Shown here one piece after another: positions 1 through 11,091 of a stretch of 64,000 bases of DNA (its first letter is position 1; each line of letters starts with the position of its first letter). The notes under the pieces were generated by a model. The model worked only from the letters and a program-made list of their open reading frames with translations, did not search any database and had not been told where the DNA came from. The stretch lies in the NCBI GenBank assembly GCA_025716855.1, contig JAIXMQ010000037.1, positions 248,001-312,000 of the forward strand, given 5' to 3'. Origin of the DNA: Pilaira anomala (taxonomy: Eukaryota > Mucoromycota > Mucoromycetes > Mucorales > Mucoraceae). A program made the translations under genes and the position numbers.

Positions 1-600
1 CAAGAACGTATCTCTGATGATGAATGTATTTTGGTCAAGGGTACTAAAATCCAAAATTCCGCTTCCATCATCTTGCGTGGTGCTAATGATTACATGTTGG
101 ATGAAATGGAGAGATCTCTTCATGATTCTCTTTCTGTCGTCAAGAGAACTTTAGAAAGTAACAGTGTTGTACCTGGTGGAGGTGCCGTCGAATCCGCTTT
201 AAGCATATACCTTGAAAATTTCGCTACAAGCTTAGGTTCTCGTGAACAACTTGCTATTGCTGAATTCGCTAATGCTTTACTCGTTATCCCCAAGACCCTC
301 GCTGTCAATGCTGCCAAGGATTCTACAGAATTGGTCGCTAAACTTCGTGCTTATCATAATACCGCTCTTAACGCAGATGCTGATGATCGTAAACGTGCTC
401 TCAAGTGGTACGGTCTTGAATTGATTGATGGATCTGTTCGTGATAACCTCAAGGCTGGTATTTTGGAACCTACTATGTCCAAGATCAAGTCACTAAAGAG
501 TGCTACTGAAGCTGCCATTGCTATTTTGAGAATTGATGATTTCATTAAGGTTGCTCCTGAACAAAGAGGAAACCCTGAAGATGATGGTCATGGTCATTAG
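1..600 (+). CDS. CCT1: T-complex protein 1 subunit alpha (CCT1), 3' part
   Basis: This is the C-terminal part (199 codons plus stop) of a group II chaperonin subunit of the cytosolic TRiC/CCT ring, which folds actin, tubulin and other substrates using ATP. The frame is open from base 1 and ends at TAG 598-600, so the 5' part lies outside the window. The subunit is recognised from family knowledge. The equatorial-domain stretch VVPGGGAVE is followed by a serial match to eukaryotic alpha subunits (SIYLENFATSLGSREQLAI, then NTLAVNAA-like NAAKDSTELVAKLRA). The segment EAAIAILRIDDFIK near the end is also typical. The tail is polar with His/Gly (DDGHGH). No intron is seen in this part. The next gene, MDM10, is convergent and ends 144 bp away across an A/T-rich spacer with poly(A) and poly(T) runs. 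Confidence 0.96.
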   Translation, partial: QERISDDECILVKGTKIQNSASIILRGANDYMLDEMERSLHDSLSVVKRTLESNSVVPGGGAVESALSIYLENFATSLGSREQLAIAEFANALLVIPKTLAVNAAKDSTELVAKLRAYHNTALNADADDRKRALKWYGLELIDGSVRDNLKAGILEPTMSKIKSLKSATEAAIAILRIDDFIKVAPEQRGNPEDDGHGH

Positions 601-743
601 AAGAAAAAATAAATATACATATATAAATATATACAAAAAAAAAAAAAGAGAGAGACGAATGATATATAAAATAAAATAATAAACTTATATAAAAGGAAAG
701 AAGATATTTTATTATTAAAGTTATACTTTTTTTTTTTTTTTTT

Positions 744-1653
744 TTAAGAGAAATATTGTACTTCTACACCAATTGTTCTAATTGGACTTGTACTTTTTAA
801 ATCAGCAGTTAAACCTAAACTGAATAAAGTATTCTTAAACTTTCCTTCCCACATTAATGCAAGACCCTTTGCGATACTCCATCTTGCTTTTATTAAACCT
901 TCTAATTTCTCTGTACGATCTACAGTTAAGGTAACTACACCCGTTTCTTCATCCACATCTGTCTCTATTTTTTCCTTATTCTTTGTACGATATTCGAATC
1001 CAAGTGCCAAATCACTTTCATAAGAGTAAATACTGAAATCAAATCGAGAACACATCACTAATTCTTCCGTCACTTTAGTTACATAACTAGATGACATGTG
1101 TCCGACAATTGGGTTCAATGTATATGTAAAACTAATTGGAAGTGAACTAGAACAAGGTAAAGTACGATAACGAATACCCGTAGATACTTTTTTTTTTTTT
1201 TTTGTTAATCATAAACCTATATCTATACACACATATTCTATATTTTGTGTTACTTACATCCTCCACTTTTATCAAGTACACCATAATAAATCTCTGTACC
1301 AATCGACCATTGTCCTGTCGAAATAGGTTGACCAAAATTATATAACGCTCTTAAACCTAAAAGACCATCATCCGAGGTATATGAGCATTCAGAACACCAT
1401 TTTCCAACGTCGTATTGCAATTGCATGGCTACTTGTGGTGATACGTATGCTCGAGGACTATTGACAGCTGTAACAAGGTATTGAAGGTGTTCCGATATAC
1501 GACGTACGTACATGGCCTCTAAACGAGCACCTGGAAAGAACATGCGTCCATAAAGTAAATAGTCGGGTGTCACTAAGAAATATGTATATACATATATTGA
1601 GATGAAAGTCTAAGACGTATGGTCATTTGTACTATACCTCGGTAATCTTTTGC

Positions 1654-1685
<32 letters not shown>

Positions 1686-1995
1686 GTGATTTAATAACGA
1701 TTCGAAAACGATCAACCAATTCTTGAAAATCAACAGTGGCACTTGTTCCAATTTCAAGTGGTTTTGAAGTATACAAGTAACCTATACTACCATTCAAAGT
1801 CGGTAAAGCATTTAAAGTATATGAAGGTTTAAATTGAGGGGTTGGTAATTTTGAAATAACGAGAGATAATCCTCTTGGAGTATGAAAATCAAGTATAGCT
1901 CTTGACCATGAACATAAATTAGAGTATTGGTTTTCTTCATTCCAACCTGAAGAACGATAAAATCGTTTCAGGCAATATTCCATAAAGTCGTACAT
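744..1995 (-). CDS. MDM10: MDM10, mitochondrial outer-membrane beta-barrel of the ERMES complex
   Basis: Mdm10 tethers ER to mitochondria (ERMES) and helps the SAM complex insert Tom40. Model: complement(744..1186, 1258..1572, 1638..1995), 371 aa. Introns are GTATAG..CTTAG and GTAAGT..AAAAG, and phases fit (1638 ends one base into a codon, completed as GTG). The N-terminus MYDFMEYCLKRFYRSS lines up without gaps on yeast Mdm10 (MLPYMDQVLRAFYQST), which fixes the start. Other family landmarks are LDFHTPRGLSLVIS, NGSIGYLYTS, YYGRM-like LLYGRMFFPGARLEAM, NPIVGHMSSSYVTK and the terminal beta-signal-like IGVEVQYFS. A run of ten Thr codons (near 1660-1684) fills the variable loop. The protein is shorter than yeast Mdm10 because the acidic inserts are missing. 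Its start is 154 bp from the divergent RCE1 start, so the two probably share a promoter. Confidence 0.93.
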
Positions 1996-2148
1996 GTTTA
2001 TAAAGGAAAGAGAAAGGACGGGATAAATAATAAACCGGAATCAATCAAGACCTTTATTTTTATTTTTTTGCTTTTTTGCCTGAATATTAGATTATCAATA
2101 TTTTTATTTCAACCCCTCCTTCCTCTTTTTTTTTTTTTTTTCTTCTAA

Positions 2149-3104
2149 ATGACGATTGGGGGATTAGAAGCAAGTATAACTTGTCTTGGGTTTACTTGTC
2201 TTTATATATCAGGATTTTATCTTTCAAACCAAAGAGGAAACCGAAATGAACCAAGAGTGATTAAAAGTCGAATGAAGGCAGTAGCGGTCGCTTCAATTAT
2301 CTCAGGTTGTATTGTGTGGATGATAGTAAGAGAAAACGTGCTGAGTTTATTAGGGTTAAAGGTACCTAATATGATGATTCATGTTGTGCAACCTTTAATG
2401 TTGACAAGTTTATTATTTTTGGGACCCATCTCGGTCATGTTTTTCGAACAAGAGTTGCCATTTCAAAAGCATTTTAACATGGAAAGAGATGTTTATAGTA
2501 TATTTACAACCTTGTTGGGACAAAGAAATTATTTAGTTGCACCTATAACCGAGGAGTTTGTATTTAGAGCTTGTATGATTTCAGTTTTATATCAAGCGAA
2601 TTATGCTAGGAATTATTTAATTTTTGTTTCACCACTCTATTTTGGACTTGGTAAGTTTTATGTGAAAAAAAAAAAAAGGTTTTTTTTTAAATTTTTTTTT
2701 TTTTAAAGCGCATCTACATCATGCATGGGATAATTATAATAGAATGGGTCGAACTAGAAATGCCTTAAAGAGGGCGATTATATCCTCTTTATTTCAATTT
2801 CTCTATACTACAGTATTTGGATGGTATGCAAGTTATTTATTCGTAAAATTGGGAAATGTTACATCTCCTATTGTATGTCATTCATTTTGTAATTTGATGG
2901 GATTTCCTGATTTTTCTGGAATCAGTCATCAAAAGAAGGTTCATAAATTAGGTAAGACAGACAAAAAAAAAAAAGGGTGTGAATTTTATTATTTACTGCC
3001 TGTTTATAGTAATTTATATGTGTTTCCCAATTGGTATTTGCTTATTTATTTACAACTTTCAAAATTTAACTATTAATGGAGAAGATTCGATGTACTGGAA
3101 ATAA
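2149..3104 (+). CDS. RCE1: CAAX prenyl protease 2 (RCE1-type, ER membrane)
   Basis: Rce1 removes the -AAX tripeptide from prenylated CAAX proteins (Ras, Rho, a-factor-like pheromones) in the ER membrane. Model: join(2149..2650, 2709..2951, 3010..3104), 279 aa. Both introns are about 58 bp with donors GTAAGT and GTAAGA, and acceptors AAAG and ATAG. Intron 1 is mostly A and T runs. Catalytic features visible are the glutamates in PITEEFVFRACM (about residue 135), His in AHLHHAWD just after the first splice, and VCHSFCNLMG further on, in the order expected for the ABI/Rce1 fold. There are several hydrophobic membrane segments, the first near residues 10-25. The C-terminus ending MYWK follows a last hydrophobic helix. 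The stop lies 5 bp from the stop of the next, convergent gene. Confidence 0.93.
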
Positions 3105-3109
3105 AAAAC

Positions 3110-4189
3110 TTATTTCTTTTTATCATGACCTAGAGCGTTCTCAAACAGTCTTTTTGTGCTATCTAATACTAAATAAAATGCATCTCCTTTTTGCGCACTT
3201 GTCCAGAATTTACTGAAAAATGCTTGTTGGTTACCATCTTTCCAAGAATCAATGTATTTCTGTGTAAGGTGTTGTAATGGTCCAAATGTCTTTTCTGCTA
3301 TTTTAGTTACTATTAAAAAAAAATTTGTAAGAATATATCAAGACATGTAACCAAAGAAAAGAAAAGAAAAAAAAAAACGAACCATGTTGTCCCGAATTAC
3401 TTAATTCTTCACCAAGTTCCATTGTATAATAATCAGAAAAGTTTTTCTTTTTCATATTTTCGACTATATAGCAAATGATTAGTCTATTGTAGTAGTAACA
3501 ATAACAATATCATTCTCTTTACCATCTAATAAATGTTCTTTACATCTGGCAGGAGTCTTTGCAACGGATATCCAAGTACCATAGAAGGGATTGATTGAAA
3601 ATGAAATTGGTAATTTTCCATCATTTTCATTCAAAATTCTATCTTTTGTCAATTGTCTACTAGATCTTAAAAAGCAAATCATGCTACATTCTCTTGAACT
3701 ATCTAAAATTTCTTCAAGTTCTTTTTGTACACTTTGAGGTCTTCCTATTTCTACAGTTTTTAAACTAGCTTTATCCTCCTTTTTTGTTGAAGCAAGTTCT
3801 GTTGTAGCTATTAAAAAACATTTTTCTTTCCATGGTATAGGATTTTCTTTAGCTGAAGCCCTATTAAAGGCAAGTAAAGATATATTTAAAAGGTTGTTGT
3901 TCTTTGGGTCATTAGCAGCTTTTGTTGTATTGGTTGTTCCTGTTTCGGTTGTAGTGGTTGTCGTAGGTACTGAGCTTGAAGGATCTACTTTGGTTTCTAT
4001 AGGTTCTTCTTCCGACCACCAAGGTGAAGTTAAACTAGAACTATCTTGTTCAAGTGGTGGAGGTGGAGGTGGAGTTGGTAAAGCATGTGGAGGTAATAAG
4101 CCTGGTGTTTCTTTTATTTCTTCCTCTACCTCTTCTTTTACTTTATTATTATTATTATTATTATTATTATAGTTGTTATTATCAGGCAT
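3110..4189 (-). CDS. Unknown protein with acidic, Pro- and Thr-rich N-terminus
   Basis: Model: complement(3110..3309, 3382..3463, 3524-side exon to 4189); in detail the first exon is 4189..3523, the second 3463..3383 and the last 3309..3110, giving 315 aa. Donors are GTAAAG and GTTCGT, acceptors ATATAG and TAATAG, and phases close. I chose MPDNN at 4189; an upstream ATG (4309) would put a poly-Phe/Lys stretch from a T/A run into the protein, which looks like 5' leader. Residues 1-120 are low complexity (poly-Asn, a Glu-rich run, poly-Pro, poly-Thr). The globular part from about residue 145 contains NPIPWKEKCFLIATTE, a helix rich in Gln/Glu, FYGTWISVAKTPARC and a C-terminal helical segment TFGPLQHLTQKYIDSW. 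I do not recognise the family. Its 3' UTR must overlap that of RCE1. Confidence 0.78.
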
Positions 4190-4427
4190 TATTATTATTA
4201 TTTCTTCTTTTTTTTTTTTAAAAAAAAAAAAAAGTGTAGGAAAGAGAAAGAGGAAAGATAATAAGTTGTTGGTTCGCTGCATTTTAAAAAGGATATCATT
4301 CCTAATCACGTGAACAATGACGAAATGTATTTTATTTAGGAAAAAAAGATGTATATAATTTCGTTCTTAAAATGACATGTATCTTTTGTAAATACAAAAA
4401 GGTTATTGCGCTCTAATTCACAAAGGG

Positions 4428-4468
<41 letters not shown>

Positions 4469-4600
4469 CTTTAATACACTTTTTCGTTATTTTTCTTTCT
4501 TTCTCTCCCTCTCTCTCTCTCTTTTTCTCACTCAGTTTAAATAAACGCTGCTTTTTTACACAATTTTTTTCTTTCTTTCTTTAAACGTGTTTAATAACAA
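4190..4600. other. Divergent intergenic region with long poly(T) and CT-rich leader
   Basis: The spacer between the unknown minus-strand gene and the KH-domain gene holds no gene that I can see. It contains a pure T run of about 34 bp (4431-4464), then TTTCTTTC/CTCTCT pyrimidine-rich DNA up to the KH start. This is the usual look of fungal 5' leaders. No convincing TATA box or operator was recognised. Confidence 0.5.
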
Positions 4601-5735
4601 ATGACGCTTGTAGATTTATCAGATCCCAATCAAGAACATATTGAACCCGAAGCCATTCTCCGTTCTCTTGTAACAACAAAAGAAGCAGGTGTTATTATCG
4701 GAAAAGGTAAAGTTCATGTGAATTTTAAAAGAAGGGGATTATAAGAAAATTTGTTTCTGATATACATATACATATATCATAATAGGCGGTAAAAATGTAG
4801 CAGATATGAGAGAATCAACGGGAGTAAAAGCAGGTGTTTCTAAAGTAGTGCAAGGTGTACATGATCGTGTATTAACAATTAGTGGTACATTAGTAGGTGT
4901 ATCAGCAGCATATGCATTGATCGCAAAGACTTTATTAGATAATCCAGTCACTCTTCCTCCTCCTAATACTACTACATCTACTACTACTACTACTACTACT
5001 CCATCCAAAGAAGAAAATAATACTTGTAGTATTCGATTATTAATTTCTCATAATTTGATGGGTACCGTTATTGGACGTCAAGGTACAAAGATTAAACTTA
5101 TTCAAGACACATGTGGTGTACGTATGATTGCATCCAAGACCTTATTACCTCAAAGTACAGAACGAGTAGTGGAAGTAAAAGGAACATCAGAATCTATTCA
5201 TCAAGCTATTATAGAAATTTGTCAGTGTCTTTTAGAGGATAAAGACAAATCGGTTGGAACAATCTTATATAATCCCACTCGAGCTAGTTTAATTGAACCA
5301 CTTACTACTTTATCATCTACATCTACACTTACAACGCCATTGCCACCAATAATTTCTTCTGCTTCTTCGCCACCTTCTTCTCGAAAAAGACAACAACAAC
5401 ATTTAAGATCTGGAGATAATGGGAACGAGCCTAATACAAATACTAAAACGGTGGCTATTCCTTCAGATATGATTGGTTGTATTATTGGAAAAGCAGGATC
5501 AAAAATATCTGAAATTCGTGAATTATCTGGTTCTCGAATCTCAATTGCCAAAATACCTCATAATGAATCGGGTGATCGTATGTTTACTGTTCAAGGTACA
5601 TCTAAAGCCAATGAATGTGCACTTTATTTATTATTCAGTCGAATGCAAACAGAAAAAGAACGTCGACTTCGTGCTGCTACCATTGCATCTTCTGTTACTA
5701 TTCCTACTACTACTACTGTCAAGAACAAAGTATAG
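4601..5735 (+). CDS. Triple KH-domain RNA-binding protein (PCBP/Rnc1/Hek2-like)
   Basis: Model: join(4601..4706, 4786..5735), 351 aa. The intron has donor GTAAAG and acceptor AATAG and splits the first GxxG loop. Three KH domains are visible by their GxxG signatures: VIIGKGGKNV near residue 35, VIGRQGTKIKLIQ near 145, and IIGKAGSKISEIREL near 270. The linkers are Thr- and Ser-rich. KH proteins of this layout (poly-C-binding proteins, fission yeast Rnc1, budding yeast Hek2/Pbp2) bind single-stranded C/U-rich RNA and control mRNA stability, localisation or translation. The exact orthologue cannot be settled from sequence memory. The C-terminus is short and ends in a poly-Thr run (5702-5718). 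Start ATG 4601 is the first in frame after a pyrimidine-rich leader, and without exon 1 the first KH domain would be incomplete. Confidence 0.9.
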
Positions 5736-5859
5736 TAATAAAAAAAAAAAAAATCCGTCACTACCTACGCTTAAAAAAAACAAACATACAATACACTCAC
5801 TCATACAGATAGTATATATATATACATATATAGATTTTTTTTAAATAAATATAGTTTCT

Positions 5860-5890
<31 letters not shown>

Positions 5891-5891
<1 letters not shown>

Positions 5892-7486
5892 TAATCACAA
5901 AAGCCGTTAATTGGCAAACAAGAAATATATCTACAGTACGGACATACTTGATCCAATTTACTAATGGAGAATAAATGCACTAATAAAGCCAGAAGCAAAC
6001 CAAATAGGCAAACACAAAAGATACGTAACAAAATAATTAAGATGTATCTACTACGGACTCTCATCAAGTTATGAGTCCACCATGTCACAGGTAACAAAAA
6101 GAGACTCATCAAGAAACCAGAGAAAAGTCCGCCTAAATGAGAAAATGTATCCACACCAGGTAAGATACCAACAGCAAACATTAAGCCTGTGCATACCATC
6201 AGTTTCATCAGGAAACTAACTGGTTTCTCAAGTTGTTTCCAGTTCAGAATCAGATCAACATATAGAAATCCCATTAAACCAAAGAGTGAGCTACTACAAC
6301 CTAGAAATGCTAAATATACATACACACATATAAATATAAAATAATATATACATATCAATTCTATGTGTATACTGAGATCAACTTACGCGTAGTGGGTGGA
6401 GAAAGGTTAGCACCCAATGCATGACCAAAAACACCCGAACCAAGAAAAAGCACTGTCAAATATATATATAAGTTAGTTCATTCGTCATTACAAATATTTC
6501 ATAGAGAACATACAAGTAAACCGTAAAGTATTAATTTTTTGCTCTATTCTTGAACCCAGCATGAATAAAAGAGCTATATTAATACTGAGATGAACAAGAC
6601 CGGTATGAATAAATAGAGGAGACAATAATCGATAGGTTTGATCTGGTACTCTGTACTGATGAAATGTAGTCATACCACAAATCGTCGATAAAGAACAAGT
6701 GGAATTTAATAATCGAGGATCCGTGATATCTATCACAGGATCTAATAACATCAGTGTTGGTTGTTGTTGTTGCTGTTGTTGTTGTTGTTGTTGTTGTTGA
6801 GTGGTGGTATGGTTGAATTCAGAAGATGAATTTGTATGTAAAATAGCAACGGGGGTCAAATTACTTTGAGTCATCGTATGTAAACAAATATACCTTTGAT
6901 CTGAAGGCATAGAATCAACTTTCCTCATACAAGGAGGAAATCGTGCACCGGATTGTATCATAATTTCCATAGAAGGTCCCAACATATAATTAAAAGGTTC
7001 TAATTCAAAGAACTCTCCTGAGCTTTGTTTACTTAATAATAATTCGCCTGAAAACATAATCAAACTTATTCCAATCATAAGGTACGTAAATAATGCCCAA
7101 TATTGATCTCGTCCCTTTGTAAATGGTCCAATATTATCTCGGCTTGAGAACCATTCAATACATCTTTTTCGATATGAGATCGGTCCGCCTACAATTAACC
7201 TTGCTTCCTCTTCTGTTGCTCCTTCTTCTCCTTTTTCTACTGGTGGTTGTTGATCTGTTCTAGTATCACTGAATAGTATGGCAGACTCTGGCGCAATGGA
7301 CTGTTTCTTTAAACTTTCGTCGAAATAACTTGTAAAGGCTGAAGAAGCGTACTCGTCCTGCAAATATGGCCTCTTTCCAAATTGGACGTGACTTAGCTTT
7401 CGACCATGACGACCAGGTGAATATAATGAAGGTGGTTTACTCGGTAGTGCTGTTGCTGCTATATTCGTAGGATGAACAGGAAACAT
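5891..7486 (-). CDS. Rhomboid family intramembrane serine protease
   Basis: Model: complement(5891..6309, 6387..6452, 6514..7486), 485 aa. Introns use GTATGT/GACAG and GTAAGT/TTTAG, and the middle exon is only 66 nt. The protein has a long cytosolic N-terminus (about 150 residues), a first membrane helix (YLMIGISLIMFSGELLL), and a luminal loop of about 130 residues with a poly-Gln tract encoded at 6760-6800. The rhomboid core then shows HTGLVHLSINIALLFMLG, the serine motif GCSSSLFG, and the catalytic His in DTFSHLGGLFSGFL. Ser and His are both present, so it should be active, unlike iRhoms. The layout (6+1 helices with a large L1-side loop) resembles eukaryotic secretory-pathway rhomboids rather than mitochondrial PARL/Pcp1. 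The C-terminus has several Cys. The poly-Gln tract is a hypervariable insertion. Confidence 0.9.
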
Positions 7487-7553
7487 CGATAGTATGTATG
7501 TAACCGAATTATGTAAATGTTATTGTAAAGAGTATATAACTACAGTGATAGTA

Positions 7554-7584
<31 letters not shown>

Positions 7585-7988
7585 GATATAAAAGAGAAGA
7601 AAAAGAAAAAAAGAAAGCAATAATATCAATTTTTATAAGACTTTTTTTTTTTTTTTTTTTTTTTTAATAAAGGATATATGGCCCTGAACTATGAATACGT
7701 TTCTATATTAATTCCATCTCTCTATCTCTAAATCTTTTTAGACAGACAATCTCTCTGTTTTTTATTTATTTTCAAATTCAATTTTAATTCATGCTACAAA
7801 GGTAAAAAAATGAAATAAAAAGAAACATTGGATTTATAAATTGGAATTCTTTTATATTTATATAATATGTTATCTTTAAAAGATAAACTAAAAAAAAAAC
7901 AAGGGGAGAAAAACCTGGAGAATTGTATATAGGTCAATGTTATATATTATCAAAAAAAAAAGGAGTGATTTTAAAAAAAAAAAAATAC
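7487..7988. other. Intergenic region, AT-rich, no gene seen
   Basis: About 500 bp between the rhomboid start and the end of the oxygenase-like gene, both on the minus strand. It holds a (TA)n stretch near 7556-7575, a T run near 7641-7665 and scattered A runs. No ORF with coding character, RNA gene or repeat family was found. It must contain the rhomboid promoter and the 3' UTR of the oxygenase-like gene. Confidence 0.5.
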
Positions 7989-8292
7989 TTAGTTATCGGC
8001 CCTTAACCTATAAGTACCATGAGCAAAACTGAGAGGAATTAATTTATTCAATTCAACTCTAGCCAAGACCTCCAAATTCTGAGCGTTCAAGACGAGTACA
8101 AAAGAAGTAGATCGTGCAGAGTCTAAAACGATACTGATCAATACACCTGCATCTTCTTCAGTTATTTTATCTTCTCCTGCTTTAATTGGTTTAGGTACAA
8201 ATTGTGCTTCACTTGGATAACAATTTTCTTCATGCCAAGAAGCCATCACTGTCTTTGTATTCAAATCCTAATATATATATTTTTTTTTTGTG

Positions 8293-8326
<34 letters not shown>

Positions 8327-10192
8327 CTAAATATGTATACTTACAATCTTTATAATGCTATCCCAAATTTTTCCTTCTTGAATTGAACTTTCTGGAGTAA
8401 ATCCAAGACCATAGACAAAGGAATGCTTTTGCATCTTATAATTTGGATTAATCTGTGGTAATTCCAAAGTAACATCTACTAATTTTTCAGATTCAACAAC
8501 AGGCATCCAAGCATGCCAACCAGACCAACCCGTAGCATTTTGTGGTTGATTTGAAGTACCCGCAAGATAATTCCAAACGGATCCAATACGAGAAGTGACA
8601 CTGACAGCAGAAGGGATAAATGAATTATTGGCGACATAAATCTGATGTGCCTCATGTTGAGGATTACTTAAGACATAACGTCTTACTTCAGCAAAAGCTA
8701 ATTTACCCATAGATTCTGGATGACGCAAGTTTTCAGTCGATAATTGTTGTGTGATGGTATCATCATCATAACAAGCCATATCCAATACAATACTTCCATG
8801 AACATCTTCAAATGCATTCACATGGTTTAAAGAAAATGATGCATTGGATCGATAACAAGCAATCACATCCTTATCTTTACGAGAGATTACGTAAAACAAT
8901 GTAGGTTCAGATGGATAAAAGTCAAATGAATCCAAAATACTTTCACTCCAAGCAAATTTGACTGCAGCAGAATTAGCCAACATGGGATGAATGACCATAA
9001 TAATATAGTTTGAAGTAATGGCGAAATTATTTACCCAGCCTGTTGGTGCGTTCCAAATGGTTGCAATTTTATATCCTTTAGGTTCTTCTTTGGTGATGGC
9101 AAAGAAATGGTATCGTGTTGATTTATATCCGATTTCCATTGTAAAATTGATATATTCTCCACTCTCTGCATCATATTGTCCATTAGGACATGAACTATAA
9201 CCTTGGAATTCTGGATTGATTTCGTCCCATGTTTGAATACGTGAAGGAGTTAAATCAAATGGATCCAACTCTTGAACCTGTTAAAAAGTTGTTAGTTTAG
9301 GGTATCAGAAAAAGACCCTTTTTTTTTTTTTTAGGGAAATTACGTTACATGGTTAGCAAAGCCTTGACAAAACAAACGACCGTCAATACCTGGTAAACTA
9401 GCAGTAATACGTTGTCCGCAAGGGACACGGTCAGGCTTAGGCTTTTTACCATTATTTAAAAACTTGATCAACATGGTTTGATTAGGATTAGTTTTAAATA
9501 AACCAGCAGGGAAACTAGGTGCATAACCATGATGATCACGAATCTTTTCAATCAACCGTCTTGTTGTTAAATGATGACGATAAGTAATTGTGTTTCTTTC
9601 ACCATTTATATCAAACCGATTCACCAAAGGAAGTCTAAAAATTTAAAAAAAAAATGTTAATTACCTTTTATTCTTTTTAGTGTATTCTTGAATTCTTACG
9701 CATCAAACCAATGTCCCAAAGTAAAAGTTGCAGTAGCACTTTGAAGTACATTATCAATTTCAATCTTTCTAGAGTATCGAATGTCATAGATACCAGGACC
9801 AACTGTATAATGTTCTCCAACTAACCATTCAGGTAATTGTCCTTCCACTACTAAATCAACTACATCCTTTGAATCCAAAACGTTATAAAACCCCTATTAT
9901 TTTGGAGTTGTTAGTCTTTTTTTTTTTTTCATAAGTTCAAATTGAAAAAAAAAAATGTATATACCTTGGTATGGGAAGTATCTGAATCGGTTTCGATGAC
10001 AACAGATGGAGCACGACTGATATTAGGTCTACCTTGATCATCAAGTAAAGTTCTATCGTCAGTAATAGACTCATCTTCTACTAAAATCGAAGGTGTTGTT
10101 TGAAGTGGATGTTCTTCTCCATTACTAGAAGAAGTGGTACTAGTGGAAGAAGATGCTTCCAAGTGTTGTTCTTGTTGGATGGTTGAATCCAT
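7989..10192 (-). CDS. Carotenoid cleavage oxygenase family protein lacking most iron ligands
   Basis: Model: complement(7989..8267, 8345..9277, 9349..9634, 9700..9893, 9965..10192), 639 aa. All four introns have GT-AG ends and compatible phases. From about residue 77 it reads as an RPE65/CCD beta-propeller (LPEWLVGEHYTVGPGIYDI, SLPGIDGRLFCQGFANHV, HVNAFEDVHGSIVLDMACYD, C-terminal FAHGTYRL). Active family members split carotenoids or apocarotenoids; in Mucorales they act on the beta-carotene route to trisporic acids. Four His normally hold the iron. Aligned by motif, three are Asn here: N268 (CPNGQYD where AHxxxD is usual), N319 (WVNNFAIT for WVHxFAIT) and N387 (LNHVNAFE for FHHxNAFE). Only His630 remains. 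It may be a pseudoenzyme. The N-terminal 75 residues are Ser/Thr-rich and probably disordered. It is not close enough by eye to name carS or acaA. Confidence 0.88.
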
Positions 10193-11091
10193 GATCTCTT
10201 GTTGAGTTTTAAAACAAAATAAAAAAAATAGGGGAAAAAGGAACAAACAAATTCGTTTTTTTTTTTTTTTTTGCATTTTAACGCCACAATAACCCAAAAA
10301 AAAAAAAAAAAAAAAAAATTGTATGCAGGTAAATATATGATTTACGCTCAAAGAAACGGGTGCATAATTAATATTATATAACGTGAGTTCCCTTTTTTTT
10401 TTTTTTTTTTTTTACTATCTTTTGCTGCATAAACGGTATTTTAAAATAGGACTTGGAGTTACTTTTATTACATGATACTACCAGAGTGAGTTGAATTAGG
10501 ACTTTGTATTAAAAACAACTTTTTTCTTTCTATTAGTAATATGATATTGTTCATTAAATTTTTTATAAAATATGAAACGTGTTTGAGTAGAAAAGGGGGT
10601 ATTTTTGTTGAAATAAGAAAAAAAAATTGGTACGATACTTGAGCCTATTTTTTATTTTTTCAATCGTAAATAAATAGTCAATAACTACACATTCTTTGAA
10701 ATATGTATGAACCAGGTATTGTCATCTCGATCAATGGCGTGAGAATTAAGGGTTCCGGGACAAAAAAAAAAAAAAAAAAAAAAAGGGCCAGTGCACGTTT
10801 GTACCTTGTATTTTTTTTACAAAAAATATAACCAATAAGCCTCTGTAATGCACAGCACATACATCATCTTTTTTTTTTTAAAATATATAAGATGATGCTA
10901 ACCCTATATAAGATATAAAAACTGTCAATATTAATTAAATGTGTTTATGTGTATAAAAAAAAAAGTGATAAGAAAAAAAAAATACATGACTGTTTTCATG
11001 GTAAATAAAAAATATAAAAAGAAAGAAATAAAAAAATTATACTTTTTTTCTTCTCTTTCACTTTCTTATACCTAAAAAAAAAAAAATTAAC
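10193..11091. other. Divergent intergenic region, no gene seen
   Basis: About 900 bp between the divergently transcribed oxygenase-like gene and the disordered-protein gene. The region is very AT-rich with T runs near 10394-10414 and A runs near 10760-10782. A 60-codon minus-strand frame at 10678-10860 has a poly-Phe stretch made by the A run and no coding character. No RNA gene was seen. Both promoters should be here. Confidence 0.5.

Noticed and set aside
4190..4309. Upstream start for the unknown gene at 3110-4189
   Set aside because: Would translate a T/A run as poly-Phe/Lys; likely 5' leader.
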